This document shows positions 32,601-42,327 of a DNA stretch of 64,000 nt, piece after piece. The notes under the pieces are model-generated. The model searched no databases, was not told where the DNA came from, and was given only the letters and a program-made list of their open reading frames with translations. Made by a program: the position numbers and the translations under genes. Each line of letters starts with the position of its first letter. Positions within the stretch are counted from its first letter, which is position 1. Origin of the DNA: Dichetophora obliterata (taxonomy: Eukaryota > Arthropoda > Insecta > Diptera > Sciomyzidae); assembly GCA_963920525.1 (NCBI GenBank), contig OY986438.1, positions 76,332,060 to 76,396,059 on the forward strand, read 5' to 3'.

Positions 32601-34260
32601 AATTTTTTCGCAAATTAATTTAAATAAAAATTAAATAAGAAACAGGATATCAACTGATATGCTCTCTGCGATTCTTCATGCGAAGCGCTTATCGCAAATA
32701 AAAAAATGTTTCGAAGTAACTTTTAATAAAAACCATTACGATTTATTTAATAATGCTATATACGATTTAAAAAAAAACCAGAGTAATGAAAAAACCAAAG
32801 TAACGCCTAAATGAAAAATTTATGTATATGTTTTTTTTTTTTAATTTTTGTTTACGGATTTTATTTTACTTTTTGTTCATTTTGTGTTTTTCCTTTATTT
32901 TTTTTTTGTTCTAAGATATATTTTTGAAAACCTTGCATTTTAATTTCATTTACTTCATTAATATTGCAATACCTAAATGGTGCATTTTTTATAATTTTTT
33001 TTTTCTATATTAACTATTATTCATTTGCTATTATCTTAATAATAATCTTAAATTAAAAAATCGTGAAATTAAAATACCGATGCCTGAAAGAAACTTAACT
33101 TAAACTTAAATTTAAAAAATCGTAAAATTAAAATACCAATGCCCTAAATCAAAAAATGATGTATCGGTTTTTTTTTTATTTTTGCTTAAGTTCTTATTTT
33201 ACTTTTTTTTCATTTTGTTTTTCCTTTTTTTTCTAAGAAGTAAACCAAGAAGATGTATTTTTGAAAATCTTACATTTTAATTTCATTTACTTTTATTAAT
33301 ATTGCAATATTTAAATGGTGCATTTTTTATACTCTCGTTTTTTACATTAAATATTATTAATTTTTATTTTCTTTATAATTATCTTAACTTAAAAATTCGT
33401 ACTTAGCTTAATTTTTATATTAAAACTTTGAATTATTTTGTGTTTATTTTTTTTTAATTTATATCTTTATAAAAAAATTAGAGTTAGATTTTAAAAATCT
33501 ATAAATAAGAAAATATTCAGTGATTTTCTTTTTTTTACTTTTTAATCAATATGCAAAATTGGTGTATCTTGAAATTAGCTACGTTCCTTTCGCCATAATA
33601 TAATCGTGATAACAAATTTTCTCAAAGGAACAGCAAAAAACGACTCGTAGAGAGCGCTACCGTGGCAGTCAAAATTCAATTCAATCATGATACAGTTGTT
33701 ATTAATAACTATTAGGTATCATTAGAACGTGTGTCGATCACAACTGTTATGGTAGCGAAGCCTTAGTGAACGATGTTTTTCTCTGAATGTGTTTTACTGT
33801 AAACGTCAGAAAAGTTATAAATTATTTAATTTTATTATTAATATGACATTATATAAATAATTTAAGTGTAATTGTTGACTCCGCTGAATGCAGCGAATGT
33901 GTGTGACACTTGTTACATATTTTGTGTCCTTTGATTTAACATTTGTTATTTCAACATTTACTCACGCAAAAGTATATATTTTATTAATGTGCCCATAAAA
34001 ATATGTTTTATTTAATTAATATAAAGATCTCAAAGATAAAGATTAATATAAAGATCTCAAAGATAAAGATTAATATAAAGATCTCAAAAATGAAGACTGT
34101 TGTAAACAAATATTTTTTATTGAAAATTATTACTACAAGAATATTTAAAATATAGACGGCGAAATATATTAGTTGTTCTTTTATATTCGTTTATATATAA
34201 AAATTAAATTTTTTGTTTAATTTTTGACAATTTGTTATGTCCGTGGTATTTATTATGGTA
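32601..34260. other. AT-rich region with local duplications
   Basis: A ~335-bp direct duplication is visible: 32830-33080 and 33165-33400 share ttttattttacttttt, catttaatttcatttact, attaatattgcaata and aaatggtgcattttttata. No coding region identified. Confidence 0.6.
34017..34095 (+). repeat. 27-bp tandem repeat, three copies
   Basis: Unit attaatataaagatctcaaagataaag repeated three times (shown here in outline: ataaagatctcaaagata is the core), the last copy with changes. Confidence 0.9.
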
Positions 34261-34267
34261 ATTTTTA

Positions 34268-34510
34268 ATAGAAGAGGGATTTTTTGTGGTTTTTTTTAAT
34301 ACAAATGGGATTTTTCGTGGTTTTTTTAAATACGAATGAGATTTTTCGTGGTTTTTTTTATTTGCGTGGGATTTTCGTGGTTATTTTTATTGACCGTGGG
34401 ATTTTTTTTATTTTTTTAATTGCGATGGGATTTTTTTGTCAATTTTATACCATGGGAATTTTCGTGGTTATTAATTTTTGCTATTGTGGTAAAAAGGTTT
34501 TTCGTGGGAA
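34268..34510 (+). repeat. Imperfect ~38-bp repeats in the Penelope leader
   Basis: Five to six copies of gggatttttcgtggtttttt with varying spacers. They precede the Penelope frame and are probably part of its 5' region. Confidence 0.7.
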
Positions 34511-35842
34511 TTTGGGGTGGCAAACGTGCAACAATCATGAGACACATCACCACAAATGAGGCACAGGTATTTTTCAACAGTGAAGATTCTCTTTACAAGA
34601 AAGAGCTAACCATAAGCAAACAAACTCAGAGCAACAAACTTATCAAAATCATGGAAAAACAAAGACACAACAACAACATCCACAACAAAGCTGAGTGGTT
34701 CATCAACCAAAGCAACAAAGAGATACCACCTGATATACAGTGGCTACTAGTGCATGGACCGAAATATGTTCTACCGACAACACAAAGAAGTTATCCAATG
34801 TTTAACTGCATCGCAGAAGGAGAAGATTTTATACAGACAATGGTGGATAAAGAAGAACAAGAAACAGCTAGAGTAAGGCTAACTACACTAATAGAAAATC
34901 ATAGCAGACACATACAATTAAACGAAAGAGAGAAATTTATCATTAGCACAGTGGACAAAACACGACTATTTTTAAAGCAAAATCAAGACATTTTAGTTTT
35001 GAGTTCGGACAAGGAAAATAATACAGTGGCAATAAATAAATCGGACTACGATAGAAAAATGAGAATATTATTAAGCGACATCACAACTTACCAGGGAAGG
35101 GGAAAAAAAAGACAGATCCAACTTCAACTTCGAAAAAGAAGTACAATGACATACTGGAGACATTGCTTAATACAGAAATTATAACTAAACAAGATAGATT
35201 AAAGATGATGAAAAAAGTTGCAATTGCGCGAGGATATATGGACTACCGAAAATACATAAAGAAGACATGCCAGTGAGACCAATATTTTCATCCGTTGTTT
35301 CACCATCATAAAATTTATGTCAATATATAGTTAAGATTTTGAAAAATGTACTAAGAATTCTATTTATAATGTTTAGGACGCGGTGGACTTTAAAAACAGA
35401 CTCAAGAAATGTTATATACAGGACGATGAAACGATAGTATCATTTGACGTAGTTTCACTATTTCCCAGCTTACCAGTTGACTTAGCACTCAACATTATAA
35501 ACAAAAAATGGACAATAATCGAGCAATATACGAAAATGACTGCAAAAATGTTTATGGACATTCTAAAATTTTGTATTAAGGACAATAGATATTTTAAATA
35601 TGATGGCAGAACCTTCTTGCAGCAAAAAAGAATGCCAATGGGTCCCCCTGCGTCACCTGTAGTGGCTGACGTAATATTAGAATAACTACAGGACAAATCC
35701 TTAGAAGAACTTGACATTAAACCTAGAATGTTGACCAAATATGTAGACGACTTATTTGCTATAATTAAAAATGACCAAATTAAGGAGACTCTAGACAAAC
35801 TAAATACATTCCATAGACGGATAAAATTCACCATGGAAAAAG
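34420..35842 (+). pseudogene. Penelope-like element, 5' part through the RT palm
   Basis: N-terminal region (EAQVFFNSEDSLYKKELTIS, AEWFINQSNKEIPPDIQWLL, GPKYVLPTT) and RT: VDKTRLFLKQNQDILVLSSD, a frameshift near 35090, YGLPKIHKEDMPVRPIFSS (the Penelope LPKIHK-RPI signature), a gap, IVSFDVVSLFPSLPVDLAL, QKRMPMGPPASPVVADVILE, a TAA at 35683, then in the same frame MLTKYVDDLFAI (YVDD) and HRRIKFTMEK, where LINE X is inserted. The continuation is at 19026-19208. Penelope RTs are telomerase-like and normally have a C-terminal GIY-YIG nuclease; none remains here. Confidence 0.88.
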
Positions 35843-36340
35843 TTACAGTTGATTATGCCTTTAATAAATTATTTTGAAGTGGTGTTTAGTAATCTAGACT
35901 CACATTCGTTACATAAACTGCAAGTGGCGTTAAACTATGCGGCCCGTTATGTGTATGGTCTCAGAAGATTTAGTTAAGTTACTGGTCTAAGCACCCGAGT
36001 TCTAGGATGCAATGTAGAACATTATTTAAAAGCAATAAATTGTATATTCCTGCATAAGCTGATACACTAAAAAACTTCAAACTATCTTTATTCTAAACTT
36101 CAGTTTTGTTTATCAGCCAGAAGATTAAATTTGGTAATTCCTCCCTTTAAATATTTAAATTCCTCAAGACTTTTTTTCGTAAGCACCATTAGATTGTGGA
36201 ACTCTTTGACAAGGTATCTTTAATCTATTCCCAACGCACAAAACTTCAAGCAATTAATATCTGCACATTTTTCTTGAATTCTCGTTTCTCTTTTACTTTC
36301 TCTCTTCTTCTCATTTAACCGGTTCTCAATCAACTCAATC
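35843..36340 (+). pseudogene. LINE X fragment: RT thumb/C-terminal part
   Basis: 5'-truncated Jockey-type LINE: LIMPLINYFEVVFSNLD, LHKLQVALNYAARYVYGL, VLGCNVEHYLKAINCIFLHK, LCLSARRLNLVIPPFKYL and LFFVSTIRLWNSL, with stops in between. It begins right after an AAAG that is repeated at 19026-19029, so it was inserted in the Penelope RT. At 36340 it is cut by LINE A copy 2; its 3' UTR is at 18794-19025. Confidence 0.75.
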
Positions 36341-36878
36341 AGTTCTCAATCAACTCTCGTTGTAAACAGATTGTTTGTTAACTTAGCTGCGAAAATTTTT
36401 AAGTTAATCCAGTGTGTTTGAATATTTAAAACTAATTTCTGTGTAAACTTGTACTTTTCGGGACATTTGAGGACTCCAGTCAGGTTTTTGTAATTTTTGT
36501 TTATTTTTTCACTTAATTCTATTAAAGAAGAAAAATAAAATTTGTTTCTGACAAATTTTTTTTTTCATAAGCTGTGGAAGCTAAGTTTTTGAATTTTGTG
36601 TTTACATTCATATTCGCTTGTTTCTGTTTGTTTGATTATTTGTCTCATTTTTACATTAGCAGTTGTGCATCAATTGTATTTTAATTTTTGCTACTTGCTT
36701 TTGTTAATCGCTGTATACTTTTAGGCACTTTTAGTACAGGGTGGTTTACAAAGCTAATTTTTCTTTTTTTATTCTTTTTATTCTTATTGATAAAATTTGT
36801 TAAAATTGTTGCTTGTCATTTAAGTGCAGTGTTGTTTTTTTTGCCTTATTTTCGTCATTTTATCTGCATTATTTTAAT

Positions 36879-37310
36879 ATGATTTGTGCTAAGCCTGGCT
36901 GCTCTGTAAGGGGTGAAACTGAGCGGCTTTTATCATGCTGGTTATGTGATAATGCTGTTGATACCAAATGTGCAGGCGTGATAGGCCAAGTTGCGGATTG
37001 TATTGAGGAAGGTAAAGGGTTGCGTTGGTCTTGCGAGAAATGTAGATTGGCTGACATCAACTTCTACAAGCTTTTCAAGCAGACAAAGCAAGGCTTCTCT
37101 GAAATAAGTAAGGAACTTTCTTCGCTTTCTGCAAAATTTTTCAAATATCAGTCTCTTTTCGACGATTTTAAATATATTGAAGAGTCAGTTCCTTCTTCCA
37201 AAAGGAAAAAAAATACATGTCTTTGCGTAGTAAGCAAAAAACGGATTCAACTCCAACTCTACATTCTTCTGTACATGACATTGCTGATGACATGGACATT
37301 GGTGGTATAA
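36879..37310 (+). CDS. LINE A copy 2 ORF1, first frame
   Basis: Same as 14235-14666: ATG, PHD-like Cys pairs (LLSCWLC, WSCEKC), helical linker, then the A8 run at 37207-37214 in the identical codon phase. One substitution (GRVAD to GQVAD) is visible within the finger. The 3' end past the A8 run is again non-protein-like. Confidence 0.75.
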   Translation: MICAKPGCSVRGETERLLSCWLCDNAVDTKCAGVIGQVADCIEEGKGLRWSCEKCRLADINFYKLFKQTKQGFSEISKELSSLSAKFFKYQSLFDDFKYIEESVPSSKRKKNTCLCVVSKKRIQLQLYILLYMTLLMTWTLVV

Positions 37311-37831
37311 CAGCCCCTCCACCTATTTTAACTTCTACTTCGAATACAGCAAACATATCGATTTCTGCTCCTTTGCCAGTGCTTGCACCCCCACCTTCAT
37401 TGCCAGTCATGTCTTATGCACAAACTGTTTCTCTTTCACCAACTTTGGTCGATTCCCAGGTTGTTCCTCTTACTATTCAGGTTTCTGTTCCACCTAAGCC
37501 AATCATTGCAATTCCACCAACTAAATCAATCTTTGTTTCTCGCTTAACTGCGGATACAACAGAGGTTGATGTAGATTTTTTTATTAAATCAAAGTTGAAT
37601 TGTTCCTTGCATTTTTCGGTTCATAAATTCAAATATTCAAATGTTAGATCGATTACTTCTTTTAGATTAACAGTTCCTGAAAATTTATTTAATTCTATAG
37701 TTGATGTAAACTTTTGGCCGCCTAACACAATTGTACGCGAATTTGAATTTAAAAGCAATCCAAGACCGGTAAGTGTTGGACATTTGCCGCGTCCCCGAAA
37801 TAGCCCTGAATCTCATCCAAAAAACGATTAA
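37217..37831 (+). CDS. LINE A copy 2 ORF1, second frame
   Basis: 204 residues, colinear with 14573-15190, differing at a handful of residues (DEMD/DDMD, TNQVS/TIQVS, TTDVD/TTEVD, NSKVD/NSIVD, VNVGH/VSVGH). Most are conservative and the frame is intact, so the frame has been maintained at least as long as the copies have diverged. Confidence 0.75.
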   Translation: MSLRSKQKTDSTPTLHSSVHDIADDMDIGGITAPPPILTSTSNTANISISAPLPVLAPPPSLPVMSYAQTVSLSPTLVDSQVVPLTIQVSVPPKPIIAIPPTKSIFVSRLTADTTEVDVDFFIKSKLNCSLHFSVHKFKYSNVRSITSFRLTVPENLFNSIVDVNFWPPNTIVREFEFKSNPRPVSVGHLPRPRNSPESHPKND

Positions 37832-38147
37832 TAAACCGCAAGTCTAAATAAGAGCTTGTGTATCAAAATGTCAGGGGTCTTAACTCCAAACTTTCCGATA
37901 TTTTCATAAACAGTTTTGATTTTGAATATAACATTATAATTTTTACAGAGACTTGGCTTCGCTCTAATATCTTAAATTCTGAAATAATGTGCAATAAATA
38001 TCAAATTTTTCGTAAAGATCGTCATGATAAGATCGGTGGTGGTGTTTTGATAGCTGTTCAAAACTCGCTTGTATCTGAAGAATTGACAATTCTTGACACC
38101 AGTGACATTGAGTTCATTTGTGTTGCAGTTAAATTAAATAAAATTTA

Positions 38148-39272
38148 TTGCTTCAACATCATTCAACAGCCCTTAAGTTAAATGATGAAGTTGTGCGGCT
38201 CCAACAGCAAATTTCTAAACATGCTTCAGACCTCCGTACATTGTGTGAGTTATCTACAGCTAATAATTCTGCCAAACCCGTGAATGGTGGCCCTGCTTCT
38301 TCTTGTGAGCCATCTGTCAGACCCAGACGTGCAACTGCTAATTACGGTCATTCCGTTTCTGCTGCGGAAATCAACTCTAGTTTACCAAATAATTGTAATG
38401 TGTTAAGGAATGACTCAACTCAAATAACATTTTCAACTTTAAATGCAATTGTAACGCCAGACATTATGTCTTCTGCTGCTTCTACATTATATCCTGCTAT
38501 TGCGACGGCTTTTACTGCTGAGCCAGCTACTGCTACTGCGTACATGCAAGCCTCTGCTGCTGCGCAAGCTACTTCCACCACCCCAACTATAATTTCTACT
38601 GAACCCATGGTACACACTGCCACTGCTGAGCAACCCACTGCTGCCACGCCAACTTTAACCGATGCTACTGCAATACTCACTACTACGACACACTCTGCCG
38701 CCACGCATACTATAACCAATGCTGCTGCACAACTTACTGCTGCCGTGCCGAGCATATTAAACAGTACTTATGCTGCTAAGCAACCAACTGCAACTGCATT
38801 AGCTATGGTTGCTGCACGACCAACTTCTACTGCAGATATTGTCACTGCACAGTCTATTGCTTCCGCGTTTGCCTCAGGGATGACGACAAGTTCTGCTCCT
38901 AGCTACGCTTCGGTGTTGATGCACAGTGATGAGTCGACTTCCGAGCTGATGGTGGTTCCCCGTTGTCCACGTAAAACGCTATTCATCTCTCGTCTTGGAC
39001 CATCTACATCACAGGAAAATGTGGTAAACTTTATTAAAAATAAAATTGGTCTCTCAACTCAGGCCCTTGAATCGTTGAGTTGTCGTAAGCTGGCCTTACC
39101 AGAGCATCGAAGTTTTTCGTCGTTCACAATATCTATAGGGGCTAGTGATTTTGGCTGCATATGCTCTCAAGATGTCTGGCCTGCAGGCGCCATTGTGCAT
39201 GAATTTTTTCCTAGACACAGAAATAATCGTCGCAGTACAAGAACATATAGTTCAGTCCGGTCAAAAAACTAA
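38148..39272 (+). CDS. LINE B ORF1, N-terminally truncated
   Basis: The open frame lacks an ATG near its start and lacks the Cys-rich finger expected at the N-terminus, because the insertion is 5'-truncated. Present are a coiled coil (LNDEVVRLQQQISKHASDL), a ~200-residue Ala/Thr-rich low-complexity linker (for example TAATPTLTDATAILTTTTHS), and the conserved C-terminal domain KTLFISRLGPSTSQENVVNF ... DVWPAGAIVHEFF. The linker is far longer and more Ala-rich than in LINE A. A stretch of antisense frame over it is only a shadow of the low-complexity composition. Confidence 0.8.
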   Translation: MLQHHSTALKLNDEVVRLQQQISKHASDLRTLCELSTANNSAKPVNGGPASSCEPSVRPRRATANYGHSVSAAEINSSLPNNCNVLRNDSTQITFSTLNAIVTPDIMSSAASTLYPAIATAFTAEPATATAYMQASAAAQATSTTPTIISTEPMVHTATAEQPTAATPTLTDATAILTTTTHSAATHTITNAAAQLTAAVPSILNSTYAAKQPTATALAMVAARPTSTADIVTAQSIASAFASGMTTSSAPSYASVLMHSDESTSELMVVPRCPRKTLFISRLGPSTSQENVVNFIKNKIGLSTQALESLSCRKLALPEHRSFSSFTISIGASDFGCICSQDVWPAGAIVHEFFPRHRNNRRSTRTYSSVRSKN

Positions 39273-39313
39273 CCAATTCATCTGGATGTGCAAACTCTGC
39301 ATCCTTATTTTCC

Positions 39314-42190
39314 TTGTATTACCAAAATGCCGGTGGTATTAGGACAAAAATCAATCAACTATTTTTAAGTACTAGTTCAGTTCCATACGATATTATAGTT
39401 TTTAGTGAAACATGGTTGACTGACGGCCATTTTACTTCTGAAATTATTAATAATTTATCGTATAATGTATTCCGTAAAGATCGATGCTCGGTTGCTACGG
39501 GGCTTTCAAGGGGTGGTGGTGTCCTGATTGCAGTTAGTAATGAGTTTACTTGTAAACAAATTGCGCTGCCTTTTCGTCAAACCACTTGTTCGATTGATCA
39601 GGTCATATTCAAGATCAGTCTTAGAAACAATTTTGATCTTTATGTTGTTGTTAGCTATATACCTCCATCTAGCTGTTTTGAACTTTACGAAGCTCATTTG
39701 GAAAACTGTCGTTCTATATTAGACGGTCTTAATTCTAATCAACATGTAATATTTACGGGTGATTTTAATCTTGGTAATATTGTTTGGAACTTGGACAATG
39801 ATGATAATTATTTAACTCCATTTAATGTTAATAGTGATATTGAGTCACTCCTTATTGATTTTTTTAGCCAATATAATTTAATTCAGATTAATAACTTGTC
39901 TAATGATAATAATCGTATTTTAGACCTCATTTTTGTTGATAAAGAATTATCTATAATGATTGACGTTCCGAGTGCTCCTATTTTTGGAAAATCTATTCAT
40001 CATACACCTATAATTTTAGAGATGTCTGTTATACACTATCAAAATCAGAACCTATCTCAAAGATCTGTGCACGATTACAATCGAGTTAATTTGGAAGCAA
40101 TGAAGCATTATCTTGATTCTTGTAATTGGGACTCAATGTTCTTAGGACTTAGTCTTAATTGCATGTATGATAAATTTTTAACTAACTTTAAAGATGCAAT
40201 TATAAAATTTGTGCCTTTAAAAACAGTAAAAAAAAATAATAATCCTCCGTGGTTCAATAAGAGACTATGTAATCTTAAAAACAAAAAAAATAAAGCATAT
40301 AAGCGATTTCGTGAATCGAAAGAAGATATTCGTCTTAAATCCATGTATTTGACTTGCCAACTCAATTTTGACACACTCAACAAATTTCTTTATAAATCGT
40401 ATTTATTGTCTACTGAAGACGAACTACAAAATAATAGTAAATTTTTTTGGTCTTATTTGAATACTAAAAGAAAAACTAATGGCTTGCCTAGTCTAATGCG
40501 TTATCTTGACGATTGCTCAGAGGATACCGAAACTATTTGCAACTTTTTTGCTGAAAATTTTAAATCTGCTTACTCTAATGATAGTTTTGACGTTTCCAAT
40601 TTTAGGGTGCCTAATGCTATGTGCGGCATAAGCACCATTAATATTACTGAATTTGATGTTGAACTTTCACTGCAGGATATAAAAGGAAAAACATCTGAAG
40701 GACCTGACGGTATTGCACCAATTTTGTTAAAACTTTGTGCAAAGTCATTAGCATATCCTTTGTACCTAATTTTTAATAAGTCTATTGCCACTGGAGCGTT
40801 CCTAGATTCTTGGAAAGTATCTCATATTGTTCCAATCTATAAGTCTGGTCCGAAGGAAGACGATTGCAACTATAGACCAATTTCTATAATCTGTGCAATA
40901 CCAAAACTTTTTGAAAAAATAGTTTATGAAAAAATTTCACCACTTTTTGTTAATGTTTTGTCTGAGTATCAACATGGATTCCGTGCTGGTAGATCAACTG
41001 TTACTAATCTAGTTTTGTTTTCTAATTACATTGTTAATTCATTTGTTAGTCGTTTGCAAACCGATGTCATATTTACTGACTTTGCTAAAGCTTTTGACAA
41101 GGTACACCATGCCTCTTTAGTGTTCAAACTTGAGTGTCTAGGATTCCGTGGTGAGTTTATTAAATGGTTGAACTCATACTTATGTAACCGTGTACAACTT
41201 GTAAAAATAAATGATTCCCTTTCGTGTCCTATAAGTGTGTCATCTGGTGTCCCTCAAGGAAGTCACCTTGGTCCGTTGTTGTTCTTACTTTTCATTAATG
41301 ATCTTCCCCATGTTATTAAATATTCTCAGTGTCTGTTGTTTGCAGATGACTTAAAATTATATCGTTCCGTAAAGTCTGTTGAAGATTGTTGTCTTTTACA
41401 GACTGATTTAAACTCAGTTGCCTCGTGGTGTACCTCTAATAATCTTTGTCTTAATATTTCAAAATGTCAATCGTTCTCTTTTTATAGAATCAGTTCAGCA
41501 ATATTTTATAGCTACAGTATTAATAATCTCACTCTTGATAGAGTATATCTTAAAAAAGATTTAGGCGTAATTTTTGATCGCCAGCTTAATTTCAAAGATC
41601 ATTTTGATTATGTCATACCTAAGGCCTACTCTATGCTAGGATTTTTAAAGAGGAACTCTAAAGATTTTAGAAATCCTCTTACAATCAAGGTACTTTTTGA
41701 ATGCCTGGTAAGACCTTACCTAGAATACTGTTGTGTCATATGGAATCCCTCATATGCCTCGCATATTCGGAGACTGGAGAGAGTCCAGAAAGTTTTTTCT
41801 AAATATCTGTTCTCAAAGTTGAATTGGCAAATCAATTTACCTTCATATAAAACACGTTGTGCTTTGTTTAGTCTGAATTCACTTGAATGTCGCCGCATAA
41901 TGTATTCTGTTGTTTTTATTAGAGATGTCATTCACTGTAATATTCAATGTCCATGTATCTTAACCATGATTAATTTTTATTCACCTAGTAGAAACCTAAG
42001 AGGATGTTTCCATTTTCGTTGCAATACACTGAGAAGCAACTTTGCTCAGCAAGAGCCATTGGCTCATTGTCTTCGCATAACTAATTTATTGTTAGCTGAT
42101 ATTGATATTTTTAATAATTGTTCTAGACATTGTTTTAAAAGCAATCTCTTTCTAGTCCTTAACCAAATAGGGGTACTCGAACGTTTTTAA
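39314..42190 (+). CDS. LINE B ORF2: endonuclease and reverse transcriptase, uninterrupted
   Basis: 958 codons without a stop. Endonuclease: YYQNAGGIRTKIN, VFSETWLTDG, SRGGGVLIAVSNEF, YVVVSYIPPSS, FTGDFNLGNIVW, LDLIFVD and SIHHTPIIL, i.e. the N, E, D, N and SxH positions are kept. RT: CNYRPISIICAIPKLFEKIV, YQHGFRAGRSTVTNLV, FTDFAKAFDKVHH, SSGVPQGSHLGPLLFLLFIND and LLFADDLKLY (FADD), then the thumb and a C-terminal domain. No RNase H. The frame has no early ATG (first codon TTG at 39314; the frame is open back towards ORF1), as in LINE A, so translation probably depends on ORF1. It starts 41 nt after the ORF1 stop. It is the best-preserved enzyme ORF in the complex. Confidence 0.93.
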   Translation: MYYQNAGGIRTKINQLFLSTSSVPYDIIVFSETWLTDGHFTSEIINNLSYNVFRKDRCSVATGLSRGGGVLIAVSNEFTCKQIALPFRQTTCSIDQVIFKISLRNNFDLYVVVSYIPPSSCFELYEAHLENCRSILDGLNSNQHVIFTGDFNLGNIVWNLDNDDNYLTPFNVNSDIESLLIDFFSQYNLIQINNLSNDNNRILDLIFVDKELSIMIDVPSAPIFGKSIHHTPIILEMSVIHYQNQNLSQRSVHDYNRVNLEAMKHYLDSCNWDSMFLGLSLNCMYDKFLTNFKDAIIKFVPLKTVKKNNNPPWFNKRLCNLKNKKNKAYKRFRESKEDIRLKSMYLTCQLNFDTLNKFLYKSYLLSTEDELQNNSKFFWSYLNTKRKTNGLPSLMRYLDDCSEDTETICNFFAENFKSAYSNDSFDVSNFRVPNAMCGISTINITEFDVELSLQDIKGKTSEGPDGIAPILLKLCAKSLAYPLYLIFNKSIATGAFLDSWKVSHIVPIYKSGPKEDDCNYRPISIICAIPKLFEKIVYEKISPLFVNVLSEYQHGFRAGRSTVTNLVLFSNYIVNSFVSRLQTDVIFTDFAKAFDKVHHASLVFKLECLGFRGEFIKWLNSYLCNRVQLVKINDSLSCPISVSSGVPQGSHLGPLLFLLFINDLPHVIKYSQCLLFADDLKLYRSVKSVEDCCLLQTDLNSVASWCTSNNLCLNISKCQSFSFYRISSAIFYSYSINNLTLDRVYLKKDLGVIFDRQLNFKDHFDYVIPKAYSMLGFLKRNSKDFRNPLTIKVLFECLVRPYLEYCCVIWNPSYASHIRRLERVQKVFSKYLFSKLNWQINLPSYKTRCALFSLNSLECRRIMYSVVFIRDVIHCNIQCPCILTMINFYSPSRNLRGCFHFRCNTLRSNFAQQEPLAHCLRITNLLLADIDIFNNCSRHCFKSNLFLVLNQIGVLERF

Positions 42191-42291
42191 TTTATGTTAT
42201 TTGTTATTATTTTTTTAAGTTATTTGTAATTTTTATGTAATCAATTATTTTGTATAGTCTGTAAGAGATGTCATCTCTGTTTGACAAGCAA

Positions 42292-42327
<36 letters not shown>

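Larger units (their letters stand above)
38142..42322 (+). mobile_element. LINE B (CR1/Jockey-type), 5'-truncated, ORF2 intact, (AAAT)n tail
   Basis: Starts within ORF1 (aatttattgcttcaac) and ends in about nine AAAT units (42288-42322). It is inserted in LINE A ORF2 at an aaattaaataa site, so the target duplication merges with the tail. Related to LINE A in ORF1 domain and ORF2 but clearly a different family. Because it lies inside LINE A copy 2 only, it arrived after the LINE A copies separated. Confidence 0.92.

Noticed and set aside
38420..38755. 111-codon Val/Ala-rich frame antisense to LINE B ORF1
   Set aside because: Shadow of the Ala/Thr-rich linker; no signal or membrane organisation beyond composition.
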